Shown here: piece after piece, positions 18,691 to 26,840 of the stretch
Position numbering within the stretch: position 1 is the first letter of the stretch
Layout: every line of letters begins with the position of its first letter
NCBI GenBank assembly: GCA_023168345.1
Contig: AP025689.1
Span: 3,302,001 to 3,366,000, forward strand
Length of the DNA: 64,000 bases
Reading direction: 5' to 3'
From: Lysinibacillus sp. PLM2
Lineage (GTDB): Bacteria; Bacillota; Bacilli; Bacillales_A; Planococcaceae
Notes under the pieces: generated by a model
Told to the model about the DNA's origin: nothing
The model's input: the letters and a program-made list of their open reading frames with translations, nothing else
Databases searched by the model: none
Program-made: the position numbers and the translations under genes

Positions 18691-20625
18691 TTATCGATTT
18701 AGTAGGCTGCCTACGTATCTTAGAAGCTCATTTGCACTTGTTGTATTGTAACCATATTCATCAACAAGTGTAGCAATCACTTCATTAATTTTCTTCAATT
18801 GCGATTCATCCGGAGTAGTAGATGACGTTGTAATTTTCACAATATCCTTTAAGTCTGCAAATAGCTTCTTCTGAATCGCTTCTCTCAATCTTTCATGAGA
18901 ATTGTAATCAAAACGTTGTCCCTTTCTTGCATAGGCTGAAAGACGGATTAATATTTCTTCACGGAAGGCTTTTTTCGCATTTTCAGAAATACCAATTTGC
19001 TCCTCAATAGACCGCATTAACTTTTCATCTGGATTCATTTCTTCACCAGTTAATGGGTCACGAAGCTTATTTTTATTACAGAAGGCTTCTACATTGTCTA
19101 AGTAATTGTTCAGTAAGTGTTTAGCCGACTCTTCATAAGAGTAAACAAATGCTTTTTGTACTTCGTTTTTCGCAATTTCATCATATTCTCTTCTTGCAAC
19201 TGCAATATAGTTCATATATTTTTCTCGATCTTCTTGTGTAATAGAAGGATGTTGATCGAGACCGTCTTTTAAGGCACGTAATACATCCAAAGCATTGATG
19301 GATGGTATTTCCTTACGGATAATAGCTGATGATATTCGATTTATAATATAACGAGGATCAATGCCTTGCATACCTTCATTCGGGAACTCTTTCTTTAGCT
19401 CTTCAACATCCACAGAATTAAAGCCTTCAACATTTTCCCCATCGTATAAACGCATTTTCTTCAGTAGGTCAATCCCCTGTTTCTTCGGAACTTCTAGTCT
19501 AGTTAATATTGAGAAGATTGCTGCAGCTCGTAATGCATGGGGTGCAATATGAACATGTGCAATATCACTTTCACGAATCATTTTCTCGTAAATTCTTTCT
19601 TCTTCACTTACTTTTAAATTGTAAGGTATCGGGATTACAATAATACGAGAATGAAGTGCCTCGTTCTTTTTATTCGATATAAATGAACGATATTCTGTTT
19701 CATTCGTGTGAGCAACAATAAGTTCATCAGCTGATATTAGGGCAAAGCGACCCGCCTTAAAGTTCCCTTCTTGCGTTAATGATAATAGATGCCATAAAAA
19801 TTTCTCGTCCAATTTCAGCATTTCTTGGAACTCCATCATACCTCGATTCGCTTTGTTTAATTCCCCGTCGAATCGATATGCACGTGGATCTGACTCTGAA
19901 CCATACTCTGCAATTGTTGAAAAATCAATGCTTCCTGTTAAGTCTGCAATATCCTGTGATTTTGGATCAGATGGAGTAAATGTACCAATACCAACACGCT
20001 TATCCTCCGAGAAGAATATTCTTTCAATCATGACATCCTCAATGCGACCACCATATTCTTGCTCTAAACGCATTGTATTTAGTGGGGATAAACTTCCCTC
20101 AATACGAATGCCATATTCCTTATAGAAATCCTCTCGCAGATGATGCGGTATGAGATGTAGTGGATCCTCATGCATTGGGCATCCTTTAATCGCATAAACC
20201 GCGCCTTCTTCTGACCTTGAAAACTGTTCAAGCCCTCTTTTTAGCATTGTTACAATTGTTGATTTACCACCACTCACTGGACCCATTAATAGTAAAATAC
20301 GTTTACGTACATCTAACCTTCTTGCTGCCGGATGGAAATACTCCTCTACTAAGCGTTCTAGTGCAGATTCTAAACCGAACATTTCCTTGTTGAAAAACTT
20401 GTAGTTCTTTTGTCCATTTTTTTCTTCTACTCCCGCACTTTTAATCATATTGTATACGCGAGAGTGAGCAGTTTGCGCAATTTCTGGTTTTTCCTTAACT
20501 AACTCTAAATATTCTGCAAAGGTCCCTTCCCATTTCAGCCTATTTTCTTCTTCACGGAAATTCCGTACCTTATTTAAGATATCGATAATCTTCCCTCCAT
20601 TCTTCATGGCATGGTCTATAAACAT
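18691..20625 (-). CDS. prkA: PrkA AAA+ serine protein kinase/protease, sporulation
   Basis: PrkA (644 residues from the first ATG), very similar to the B. subtilis protein, which is linked to sporulation through SigK and Hpr. It has an AAA domain with Walker A GPVSGGKS (residues 115-122), DLTGSIDFSTIAEYGSESD, and a C-terminal kinase-like PrkA domain ending in LLRYVGSLLNR. Start choice is odd: the ATGs at 20625 and 20607 have no ribosome binding site. A strong GGAGGG at 20593-20598 instead points at ATT (20589) or ATC (20586), and the ATC aligns exactly with the start of B. subtilis PrkA. In B. subtilis yhbH follows directly; here a 6-kb cassette intervenes. Confidence 0.96.
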   Translation of the reverse strand: MFIDHAMKNGGKIIDILNKVRNFREEENRLKWEGTFAEYLELVKEKPEIAQTAHSRVYNMIKSAGVEEKNGQKNYKFFNKEMFGLESALERLVEEYFHPAARRLDVRKRILLLMGPVSGGKSTIVTMLKRGLEQFSRSEEGAVYAIKGCPMHEDPLHLIPHHLREDFYKEYGIRIEGSLSPLNTMRLEQEYGGRIEDVMIERIFFSEDKRVGIGTFTPSDPKSQDIADLTGSIDFSTIAEYGSESDPRAYRFDGELNKANRGMMEFQEMLKLDEKFLWHLLSLTQEGNFKAGRFALISADELIVAHTNETEYRSFISNKKNEALHSRIIVIPIPYNLKVSEEERIYEKMIRESDIAHVHIAPHALRAAAIFSILTRLEVPKKQGIDLLKKMRLYDGENVEGFNSVDVEELKKEFPNEGMQGIDPRYIINRISSAIIRKEIPSINALDVLRALKDGLDQHPSITQEDREKYMNYIAVARREYDEIAKNEVQKAFVYSYEESAKHLLNNYLDNVEAFCNKNKLRDPLTGEEMNPDEKLMRSIEEQIGISENAKKAFREEILIRLSAYARKGQRFDYNSHERLREAIQKKLFADLKDIVKITTSSTTPDESQLKKINEVIATLVDEYGYNTTSANELLRYVGSLLNR

Positions 20626-20790
20626 ACTATGAAGTTCGTCTGATTATGATACCAATTCATTTTCTAATTACTTGTTGGTAATTTTTCTTTTATGTCTATA
20701 TATAGCGCTTTATGGATTATTTTTTAATATCTTTTTTACCTTCAATCTACATTTATCGATTTTTAAAAAAAATTTTTGCAACCATAACCA

Positions 20791-20825
20791 TATATGTCGA
20801 ATATACTGTCTTCGTTCGACATATA
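20791..20825 (+). promoter_or_regulatory. Inverted repeat over the putative cotJ promoter
   Basis: Perfect 11-bp arms TATATGTCGAA (20791-20801) and TTCGACATATA (20815-20825) with a 13-bp spacer. A SigE-like -35 (GAATATAC, 20799-20806) and -10 (CATATACAT, 20820-20828) overlap it, 31 bp before cotJA. The arrangement looks like an operator; a chance hairpin is possible. Confidence 0.45.
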
Positions 20826-20858
20826 CATTTGATGACGCAATTAAGAAGGGAGGATTAT

Positions 20859-21080
20859 ATGTTTACGCAATTTAAGTACTGGAGACCTTTTGTAAGCCCC
20901 TTTGACCCTTGTAGACCAATACTAGTTAAAAGTTATTCAACGCCCCCTCAGCTTTACATTCAATTCCAGCCACCTGGTATGGAACAGTTTCCACCTGCAC
21001 AAGCACTTATGCACGGTACATTATGGCCTCAATTATATAGCCCGTATCCTGATCCGAAAAAAGGGGTGGAAAAACCGTGA
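20859..21080 (+). CDS. cotJA: Spore coat protein CotJA
   Basis: 73-residue CotJA. The open frame extends upstream, but GGGAGG sits 6 nt before the ATG at 20859, which gives the right size. It is rich in Pro and aromatic residues (RPFVSPFDPCRP, FQPPGMEQFPPAQALMHGTLWPQLYSPY), as in the family, where it helps CotJC join the inner coat. It heads cotJABC and overlaps cotJB by 4 nt (GTGA). The mother-cell factor SigE controls cotJ in B. subtilis. Confidence 0.93.
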   Translation: MFTQFKYWRPFVSPFDPCRPILVKSYSTPPQLYIQFQPPGMEQFPPAQALMHGTLWPQLYSPYPDPKKGVEKP

Positions 21081-21340
21081 CGAAACAAATGCCTAAAGAG
21101 TACTATCAATTACTGGAAGAGCTTCAAGCAATTGATTTTGTCCTTGTCGAATTAAACCTCTATTTAAATACTCACCCACATGATTTAGAGGCAATAAAAC
21201 AATTTAATGAAACAGCCCAGCAAAGCATGAGACTTAAAGTGGAATTCGAGAAGAAGTTTGGTCCGCTTATGAATTTTGGCAAGAGCTTTTCCAGCTATCC
21301 TTGGAATGTAGATGATACACCATGGCCTTGGCAAGTTTAA
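21077..21340 (+). CDS. cotJB: Spore coat protein CotJB
   Basis: 87-residue CotJB with the typical core EELQAIDFVLVELNLYLNTH and a tail ending PWPWQV. It starts at a GTG overlapping the cotJA stop. It is the second gene of the cotJABC operon and is thought to act with CotJA in placing CotJC in the spore coat. Confidence 0.95.
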   Translation: MTKQMPKEYYQLLEELQAIDFVLVELNLYLNTHPHDLEAIKQFNETAQQSMRLKVEFEKKFGPLMNFGKSFSSYPWNVDDTPWPWQV

Positions 21341-21367
21341 CGAAAAAGTGAGGGGAGTATATAAGTA

Positions 21368-21937
21368 ATGTTTTATTACGAAAAAAAACTTCAATATCCA
21401 GTAAGAGTAAGCACATGTAACCCTATGCTTGCTAAGTTTTTAATTGAACAATACGGTGGGGCTGACGGTGAATTAGCAGCTGCTCTTCGTTATATGAATC
21501 AGCGCTATACGATTCCGGATAAAGTTATTGGTCTATTAAATGATATTGCTATGGAAGAATTTTCGCACTTAGAAATGATTGCTACTATGGTTTATAAGCT
21601 GACAAAAGACGCAACGCCAGAGCAGTTAAAAGCAGCTGGTATTGGTGATCATTATGTTAACCATGACCGAGCGTTATTTTATCATAATGCAGCTGGTGTT
21701 CCATGGACTGCAGCTTATATTCAAGCAAAGGGCGACCCGATAGCAGACCTTTATGAGGACATTGCAGCAGAAGAGAAAGCCCGCGCTACTTATCAATGGA
21801 TCATTGACATTTCTGACGATCCAGATGTGAATGACGCATTGAAATTCTTACGTGAACGTGAAGTTGTACATTCCCTTCGTTTTAGAGAGGCTGTTGAAAT
21901 TTTAAAAGATGAACAAGGTAAAAAGAAATTTTTCTAA
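21368..21937 (+). CDS. cotJC: Spore coat manganese catalase CotJC
   Basis: 189-residue manganese-catalase-family coat protein. The di-metal carboxylates and histidines are visible in the four-helix pattern: LIEQYGGADGELAAALRYMN, AMEEFSHLEMIATM, EDIAAEEKARATYQWI and LREREVVHSLRF. It is the last gene of cotJABC, 27 bp after cotJB, with GAGGGGAG upstream. A structured repeat-like element follows directly, before the terminator. Confidence 0.96.
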   Translation: MFYYEKKLQYPVRVSTCNPMLAKFLIEQYGGADGELAAALRYMNQRYTIPDKVIGLLNDIAMEEFSHLEMIATMVYKLTKDATPEQLKAAGIGDHYVNHDRALFYHNAAGVPWTAAYIQAKGDPIADLYEDIAAEEKARATYQWIIDISDDPDVNDALKFLREREVVHSLRFREAVEILKDEQGKKKFF

Positions 21938-21948
21938 AAATACGTAAA

Positions 21949-22232
21949 GGGTGGGACAAAAGACAATCTCCATTGATGAAGATTAAAAAATTAATGTAAT
22001 TGAAAAATATGTTGATTGTAACGTAGGCGGCGAGTGCATCTGCCGCTTCGTTCCGATGCAAGGCAAAGCCTTCCTGAGGGAACAGCACGAGCGGAATATC
22101 CATTTTTACGCTAATTTCAGCGAAAAAGTTAGGCTAGCGCGTGCCCTGAATGTGCGTCCACAGAAGTGGAATCAACACTTTTAGAATAGCAAAAAACTAC
22201 AACTCGAATTAGTTTTCTACTTATGTCTCACC
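21949..22232. repeat. Repeat-like structured element with inverted ends
   Basis: A 284-bp non-coding block that differs from its surroundings. The ends are imperfect inverted repeats (GGTGGGACAAAAG at the left, CTTATGTCTCACC at the right, 11 of 13 pairing). The core (about 22020-22150) is clearly richer in GC and contains nested inverted repeats such as GCGGC/GCCGC and CGCT/AGCG. It lies between the cotJC stop and the next terminator, as if inserted there. Its look recalls high-copy non-autonomous elements of Bacillales, but copy number cannot be judged from one window. A small spurious ORF inside it (21882-22103, minus) is not a gene. Confidence 0.5.
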
Positions 22233-22254
22233 TTCTTTCTTATTAATACTATTA

Positions 22255-22287
22255 AAAAAGCACATTACCATATGTGCTTTTTTTGTT
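22255..22287. terminator. Terminator downstream of cotJ and the repeat element
   Basis: Perfect 11-bp stem (22255-22265 with 22272-22282), 6-nt loop, flanked by A and T runs; it can act in both directions. Confidence 0.8.
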
Positions 22288-22361
22288 TGAAAATAGTATT
22301 GATTATTGAAATTTTAAGATATAAGATTAATTGACTGATATTTCTGACACAGGAAAGTTAG

Positions 22362-23282
22362 GTGTTACCATTGAATTCAAAAGCGATTATTCTAGCATTA
22401 ATTACTGTCTTAATTTGGGGCTCAACTTTTGCCGCTATTAGCGTTAGCCTTCAAGGAGGCTATTCAGCAGGACATTTAATCTTAGTTCGATTTATGATAG
22501 CATCCATTATATTTTTAATTATTGCATTCTTACCTAGTATTAAGTTCCGTTTACCTGCAAAAACAGATTTATTAAGAATCACCTTTGTTTCACTTGTAGG
22601 TATAAGTGGTTATCATCTATGTGTTACTTTTGGTCAAGAAACAGTAAGTGCTGGTACCGCAGGGCTAATTATTGGAACTAGCCCTATTTTCACAACACTA
22701 TTTGCCATTTGGATTTTAAAGGAACGGCTTGGAACAATTGGCTGGATAGGACTCGGCTTTGGTTTTATTGGGATTATACTTATTTCTATTGGCTCTGGAG
22801 ATGGTTTAGGTTTTTCACCTGGAATTGTATTAATCTTAATGGCTGCCATTGCGACATCCCTTTTCTTTGTTTACCAAAAACCGTTGTTTGAAAAATACTC
22901 CGCTATTGAGTTAACAGCTTACTTTACATGGATTGGTACAATTCCCTTTTTATATTTTGTACCAGGACTGTTCAATGATATCCAAACAGCTTCATTAGAA
23001 GCAAACCTTACTGCAATTTTTATCGGTATTTTCCCAACTTCAATTGCCTATTTAACATGGTCAGTCGCATTATCCCTAGCAAGTGCGAGCTCGATTTCAA
23101 GCATACTTTACATAGAACCTGTAATTGCTATCATCGTTGCTTGGGTCTGGATTAATGATTTACCATCTATACTTTCGATACTTGGGGGAGTCATTACAAT
23201 TGCAGGTGTATTAATCGTTAACTATTTTGGGAAAAAACAAAGGCTATTACAAAATCCACAAGTAGAACCAAGCACAAAATAA
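22362..23282 (+). CDS. EamA/DMT-family exporter
   Basis: 306-residue drug/metabolite transporter with ten predicted membrane helices in two EamA halves (about residues 8-140 and 152-290). LIWGSTFAAISVSLQGGYSA, FVSLVGISGYH and SILYIEPVIAIIVAWVWI are typical. The start is either GTG at 22362 or TTG at 22371; the TTG has AGGTG at better spacing. It is monocistronic, between two terminators. The substrate (amino acid, metabolite or drug) cannot be told. Confidence 0.9.
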   Translation: MLPLNSKAIILALITVLIWGSTFAAISVSLQGGYSAGHLILVRFMIASIIFLIIAFLPSIKFRLPAKTDLLRITFVSLVGISGYHLCVTFGQETVSAGTAGLIIGTSPIFTTLFAIWILKERLGTIGWIGLGFGFIGIILISIGSGDGLGFSPGIVLILMAAIATSLFFVYQKPLFEKYSAIELTAYFTWIGTIPFLYFVPGLFNDIQTASLEANLTAIFIGIFPTSIAYLTWSVALSLASASSISSILYIEPVIAIIVAWVWINDLPSILSILGGVITIAGVLIVNYFGKKQRLLQNPQVEPSTK

Positions 23283-23323
23283 AGAGTATTTTTCCAAGGG
23301 GTATCCCTTGGAAAATACTCTTT
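23281..23323. terminator. Bidirectional terminator, exporter / isoprenoid synthase
   Basis: Long stem (about 18 bp, 23281-23300 with 23305-23323), 4-nt loop, T run on both strands, between convergent genes. Confidence 0.9.
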
Positions 23324-23325
23324 TG

Positions 23326-25692
23326 TTATTTTTCTCTATTCACAATATAGTTTAAAAAATGCTTTAAAAAGGCTGTGTTGCGAGGAATATTTTCTAAAGA
23401 TTCCATCGCTATGCAATAGTGATCCCACATTTCCTTTTTCGCTCCATCCACACCTAGTATGGATACAAATGTAGAATTATTGTTTTCTACATCCTTTCCA
23501 ATCTTCTTACCTAGTAATGTTGTATCCCCTATGACGTCTAATAAGTCATCTTTAATTTGAAATGCAATACCAGCGTGACGTGCAAATTTTTTAATTGAAT
23601 CTTTTTCTTCTTCACTTGCATTAGCTAAAATTGCAGGCATAACTAAGCAAGCTTCAAATCCTAAACCTGTTTTATAAAAACTAATCGTATTTAATTCCTC
23701 TAAGGATAATGACTTACCCTTCGATTGTAAGTCCATCGCCTGCCCCTGACACATTTCTGCAGTCATTCGTGCTGCATATTGAATCAATTGTAAAACCGAT
23801 TTAGCATCAAATTGGTCCATTGAAGCCTGCTCTTCAAAAGCCTTCTGTGTTAAGAAAAGACCAGCTAGTTCTGCAATAGACGTATTATAGATTTCATGTA
23901 CCGTTGGATTTCCGCGACGAGTTGAGGCGTTATCCTGTGTAGGAAGGTCATCAAAGATTAGGGAAGCGGTATGCATATACTCCAATGATTTTAAAAGTGG
24001 CAATATTCCCGTTTCATTTAAATTATAAACATTGACCCCCATAAACCAAGTCATGATTGGCCGTAATCTTTTCCCACCAACCTTTAAGCTATAATTTGCA
24101 GCCTCTATTACAGGTTCGCTATCTAAAGGATTGTTATAGTCGATTTTTAAATTTTCATTAATTATTGTTCGAACATTTTCAATCGTATTTATAAATTGTT
24201 GTTGCTCTTCCTTATCCTTTCTAAATACATCTAACATTCGATCTCGAAGAAGTTTATCGTAAAAATCAACATCATCAGCTTTATTTACCATTTTATCGAT
24301 CAGCTGATAAAGTAGTCTATTTCTTAGTTTAAAAGTATCCATTACATGATGATAGGTTTCATTTCCAACTTTTTCTTTGAATCTCTTTAGTCCATTAATC
24401 GCCCGGTCTAGTATCACTTCTCGTGTTTTTGAATCTGAGTGATATACATTATGAATTAAATTCTCTATGACTACCCAATACAATTCGAAGGGGTTTATTA
24501 AATCCTTACGAGTCTTATAATATTTCAAATAATAAGTATAGGGAGTTACAGCCCCGTCCTTCTGATCTTGAAACAAATCGGAAAAATCATCTGCTAGTTG
24601 ATTATAAATCCCATAAAGGAACGTTCGTTGATCAAATCCTTCATCTTCTTCAACGTTTACAATGGTTCTCGCTATCAATCTAGATGAAGCAGATTTTAAT
24701 ATAATTGGGATAAATAGTTCCTCATTTGTATAATTTGGATTTGATAAATTTTTCTCTCGATCGATTTCCTGGGATTGAAAAAATACATAAGCCTGCTCAA
24801 AGAATTTTGACGGCTCCTGTTGATATTGCTTTATGCACATAAAAGCTTCTTTTAATTCTGAGTGAATATATTGCATGAGGCGCTGATTTGTGCCTTCCCA
24901 CACTCCAAAATCAGGAACTTCACCAGTCATAAGAGTTCTTTCTATTAATTTTGAATATCGCTTCTTCTCGTCTGAACTTAATACGTTTGAATCTAATAAA
25001 TCATCGATGAAAGGATAGGTTAACCCATAGGAATACCCTAAACGTATAGCATCTTCTATTCTCTTAATACGTTCTACTTCTGATAAAGAATCTTGCGTTT
25101 CCTCATTGACATGCATTAAGACACCTGCGATTATTTTCACCAGTTTTCTTTTCGCATTTAGTCCATCCATTTTTTCTGGCAAATTCTTTTCCACTTCATG
25201 GAGCTTTTCAAACAACCAAATCATTATTGTTTCTATTTTCTCCTCTTGTGCTTTTCGGTACATACCTGAAAGATTAAATAGATCCGTTAATCCATTTTGC
25301 TTTGTTTCTGGATTTTTTATTTGCTCAATAAGGTCTTCGACGATATGATGAATACGTTTTTGTGATTGTAAATTATCTAATGTTTTTCCTAGATCACGTA
25401 AAAATATATAGGATACGCTACGCTCTAAATAACTCTTTAATTTCCCATTATAGTCTAGCCATTTCAAATATTGCTGGTAATCGGAGCTATTCGGTTTTTT
25501 TTGATTTTTATTTATAAAAGAAAGTACTGAAGTATGTACGTGATACTTTTTCCATATTCGAATGTCTTCTGTTAAAGATTGGATATAAGATTGATGCTGA
25601 ATTTGATGTTGTAGTAAGGAGAAGTATTGGGAAGCCTTTTGTTCTGCCTCTGTATAACACCTGTTCACGTCTATTACAGTTAAATCACTCAT
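23326..25692 (-). CDS. Two-domain isoprenoid synthase: class I isoprenoid-like domain fused to polyprenyl diphosphate synthase
   Basis: 788 residues, more than twice the size of a normal prenyl diphosphate synthase. The C-terminal part (about 500-788) is a complete trans-prenyltransferase: GGKRLRP (539-545), first Asp-rich motif DDLPTQD (581-587), RRG, and second motif DDLLD (715-719). The residues before the first motif (HTASLIFDD, small Ala at -5) resemble CrtE-type geranylgeranyl synthases. The N-terminal 450 residues are helical and carry their own two Asp-rich motifs, FIDDLLDS (229-235) and QLADDFSDLFQD (365-376), in the spacing of a class I isoprenoid fold. This suggests one half makes the diphosphate and the other cyclises or extends it. 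It is monocistronic and has a terminator downstream. The product is unknown. Confidence 0.88.
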   Translation of the reverse strand: MSDLTVIDVNRCYTEAEQKASQYFSLLQHQIQHQSYIQSLTEDIRIWKKYHVHTSVLSFINKNQKKPNSSDYQQYLKWLDYNGKLKSYLERSVSYIFLRDLGKTLDNLQSQKRIHHIVEDLIEQIKNPETKQNGLTDLFNLSGMYRKAQEEKIETIMIWLFEKLHEVEKNLPEKMDGLNAKRKLVKIIAGVLMHVNEETQDSLSEVERIKRIEDAIRLGYSYGLTYPFIDDLLDSNVLSSDEKKRYSKLIERTLMTGEVPDFGVWEGTNQRLMQYIHSELKEAFMCIKQYQQEPSKFFEQAYVFFQSQEIDREKNLSNPNYTNEELFIPIILKSASSRLIARTIVNVEEDEGFDQRTFLYGIYNQLADDFSDLFQDQKDGAVTPYTYYLKYYKTRKDLINPFELYWVVIENLIHNVYHSDSKTREVILDRAINGLKRFKEKVGNETYHHVMDTFKLRNRLLYQLIDKMVNKADDVDFYDKLLRDRMLDVFRKDKEEQQQFINTIENVRTIINENLKIDYNNPLDSEPVIEAANYSLKVGGKRLRPIMTWFMGVNVYNLNETGILPLLKSLEYMHTASLIFDDLPTQDNASTRRGNPTVHEIYNTSIAELAGLFLTQKAFEEQASMDQFDAKSVLQLIQYAARMTAEMCQGQAMDLQSKGKSLSLEELNTISFYKTGLGFEACLVMPAILANASEEEKDSIKKFARHAGIAFQIKDDLLDVIGDTTLLGKKIGKDVENNNSTFVSILGVDGAKKEMWDHYCIAMESLENIPRNTAFLKHFLNYIVNREK

Positions 25693-25795
25693 TCAATAAT
25701 CACCTTTACACTTTATTCTTTCGTCAAACGACAAAGAAGATGTTGCTCTATTAATATATTATCATTAACTGTTTGTTAAAACGAATGACAAGAAC

Positions 25796-25822
25796 GGCTT
25801 AACCAGCATTGCCGGTTAAGCC
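25796..25822 (-). terminator. Hairpin after the DUF4097 gene, probable terminator
   Basis: Perfect 9-bp stem (25796-25804 with 25814-25822) directly past the stop. The T tract on the minus strand is weak. Confidence 0.5.
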
Positions 25823-25832
25823 TCATAATCTT

Positions 25833-26609
25833 TTACTGACGTTGAATATTTATATCCCCATTATCCGTCTCAAGTTTTATTCGATTTTCTCCGCTTCCTA
25901 CCACCGTATCAAAAAATTCAGAGCCAAATACCGAAATATGGCCATTATCTGTTTTTAATTCAAAGGAAACATTTTCTGGTTCATCTTTGGTATAGATTGT
26001 AATTTTTCCATTATCCGCTTCTAAATCCATCGGGCTATTTAATGTATCTTTAACAACCGTAATACTTCCATTGTCTGTTTTCCCGATAATCTTACCTACT
26101 ACATTTTCCAGTTCTACTTTGCCATTATCTGTTTCAGTATATATATACGTACTATCTAGTCCATTCACAACAATTTTCCCATTATTTGTTTTAATGTTTA
26201 CTTCTTCTGCCTTGAAGTTTGTTACATTAACCTCACCATTTTTTGTTTCTATTTTAATCTTTTGATAAATTTCTTTCGGAAGATACACATTTAATTCTGG
26301 AGTTGACCAGTTAAAGTCAAAAGAAAACCAATTATGCCACCATTTCTTTTTTACTTCAATATCCAAAGTATTCCCTTCCGTCTCAACCTTAAGATGTTCA
26401 TTACTATTATTAAGCTGAACATATGCTCTATCATTTGCTTCCATAAAATTAATGGTCGTATTATCTGTATCAATCTCTATATTTTGAAAGGATTTCCCCG
26501 AAATATTGACTTCCTTATTTCCATTGTTGGAAAAAAATCCGAAAATGACATTAGCCAAGCTTAATAAAATAAGTACAGCTAGCAATATAATGATATATCG
26601 TTTTTTCAA
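25833..26609 (-). CDS. Membrane-anchored DUF4097 beta-repeat protein, LiaG-like
   Basis: 258 residues: one N-terminal membrane helix (about 5-25), then an outward-facing repeat domain of the DUF4097 adhesin-like family. Short beta repeats each end in a (T/N)xNG(K/E/D/S)I pattern (TKNGEVNV, TNNGKIVV, TDNGKVEL, TDNGSITV, ADNGKITI, TDNGHISV, TDNGDINI), seven turns of a probable beta-helix. Related proteins (LiaG and others) accompany cell-envelope stress systems, but here there is no PadR, DUF1700 or two-component partner nearby. Function unknown. Confidence 0.85.
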   Translation of the reverse strand: MKKRYIIILLAVLILLSLANVIFGFFSNNGNKEVNISGKSFQNIEIDTDNTTINFMEANDRAYVQLNNSNEHLKVETEGNTLDIEVKKKWWHNWFSFDFNWSTPELNVYLPKEIYQKIKIETKNGEVNVTNFKAEEVNIKTNNGKIVVNGLDSTYIYTETDNGKVELENVVGKIIGKTDNGSITVVKDTLNSPMDLEADNGKITIYTKDEPENVSFELKTDNGHISVFGSEFFDTVVGSGENRIKLETDNGDINIQRQ

Positions 26610-26770
26610 GTATTTTTCGCTCCTTCTTTGTATTAATCCTTAATACCATCATAAAGTGACTTTGTAAAATAAACTATAGCCCTTAAATGTATTTTTCACT
26701 ACGTCTCAGGTCGTATCTACTTCAAGTATGTCTGTTTAATGAAGTATATGGATAAGAAGGCGAAAATAAA

Positions 26771-26797
26771 AAAATCGCTTTGTTTTTCAGCGATTTT
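26771..26797 (-). terminator. Terminator of the ketopantoate-reductase-like gene
   Basis: Perfect 9-bp stem (26771-26779 with 26789-26797), 9-nt loop, T/A runs on both sides. Confidence 0.75.
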
Positions 26798-26840
26798 TTT
26801 GTTTGCAAATAATCAATATGAAACGAATTTATTCTTTTAG

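Noticed and set aside
21882-22103. 73-residue minus-strand frame over the repeat-like element
   Set aside because: It starts inside the element and ends inside cotJC; it is a by-product of the GC-rich core.
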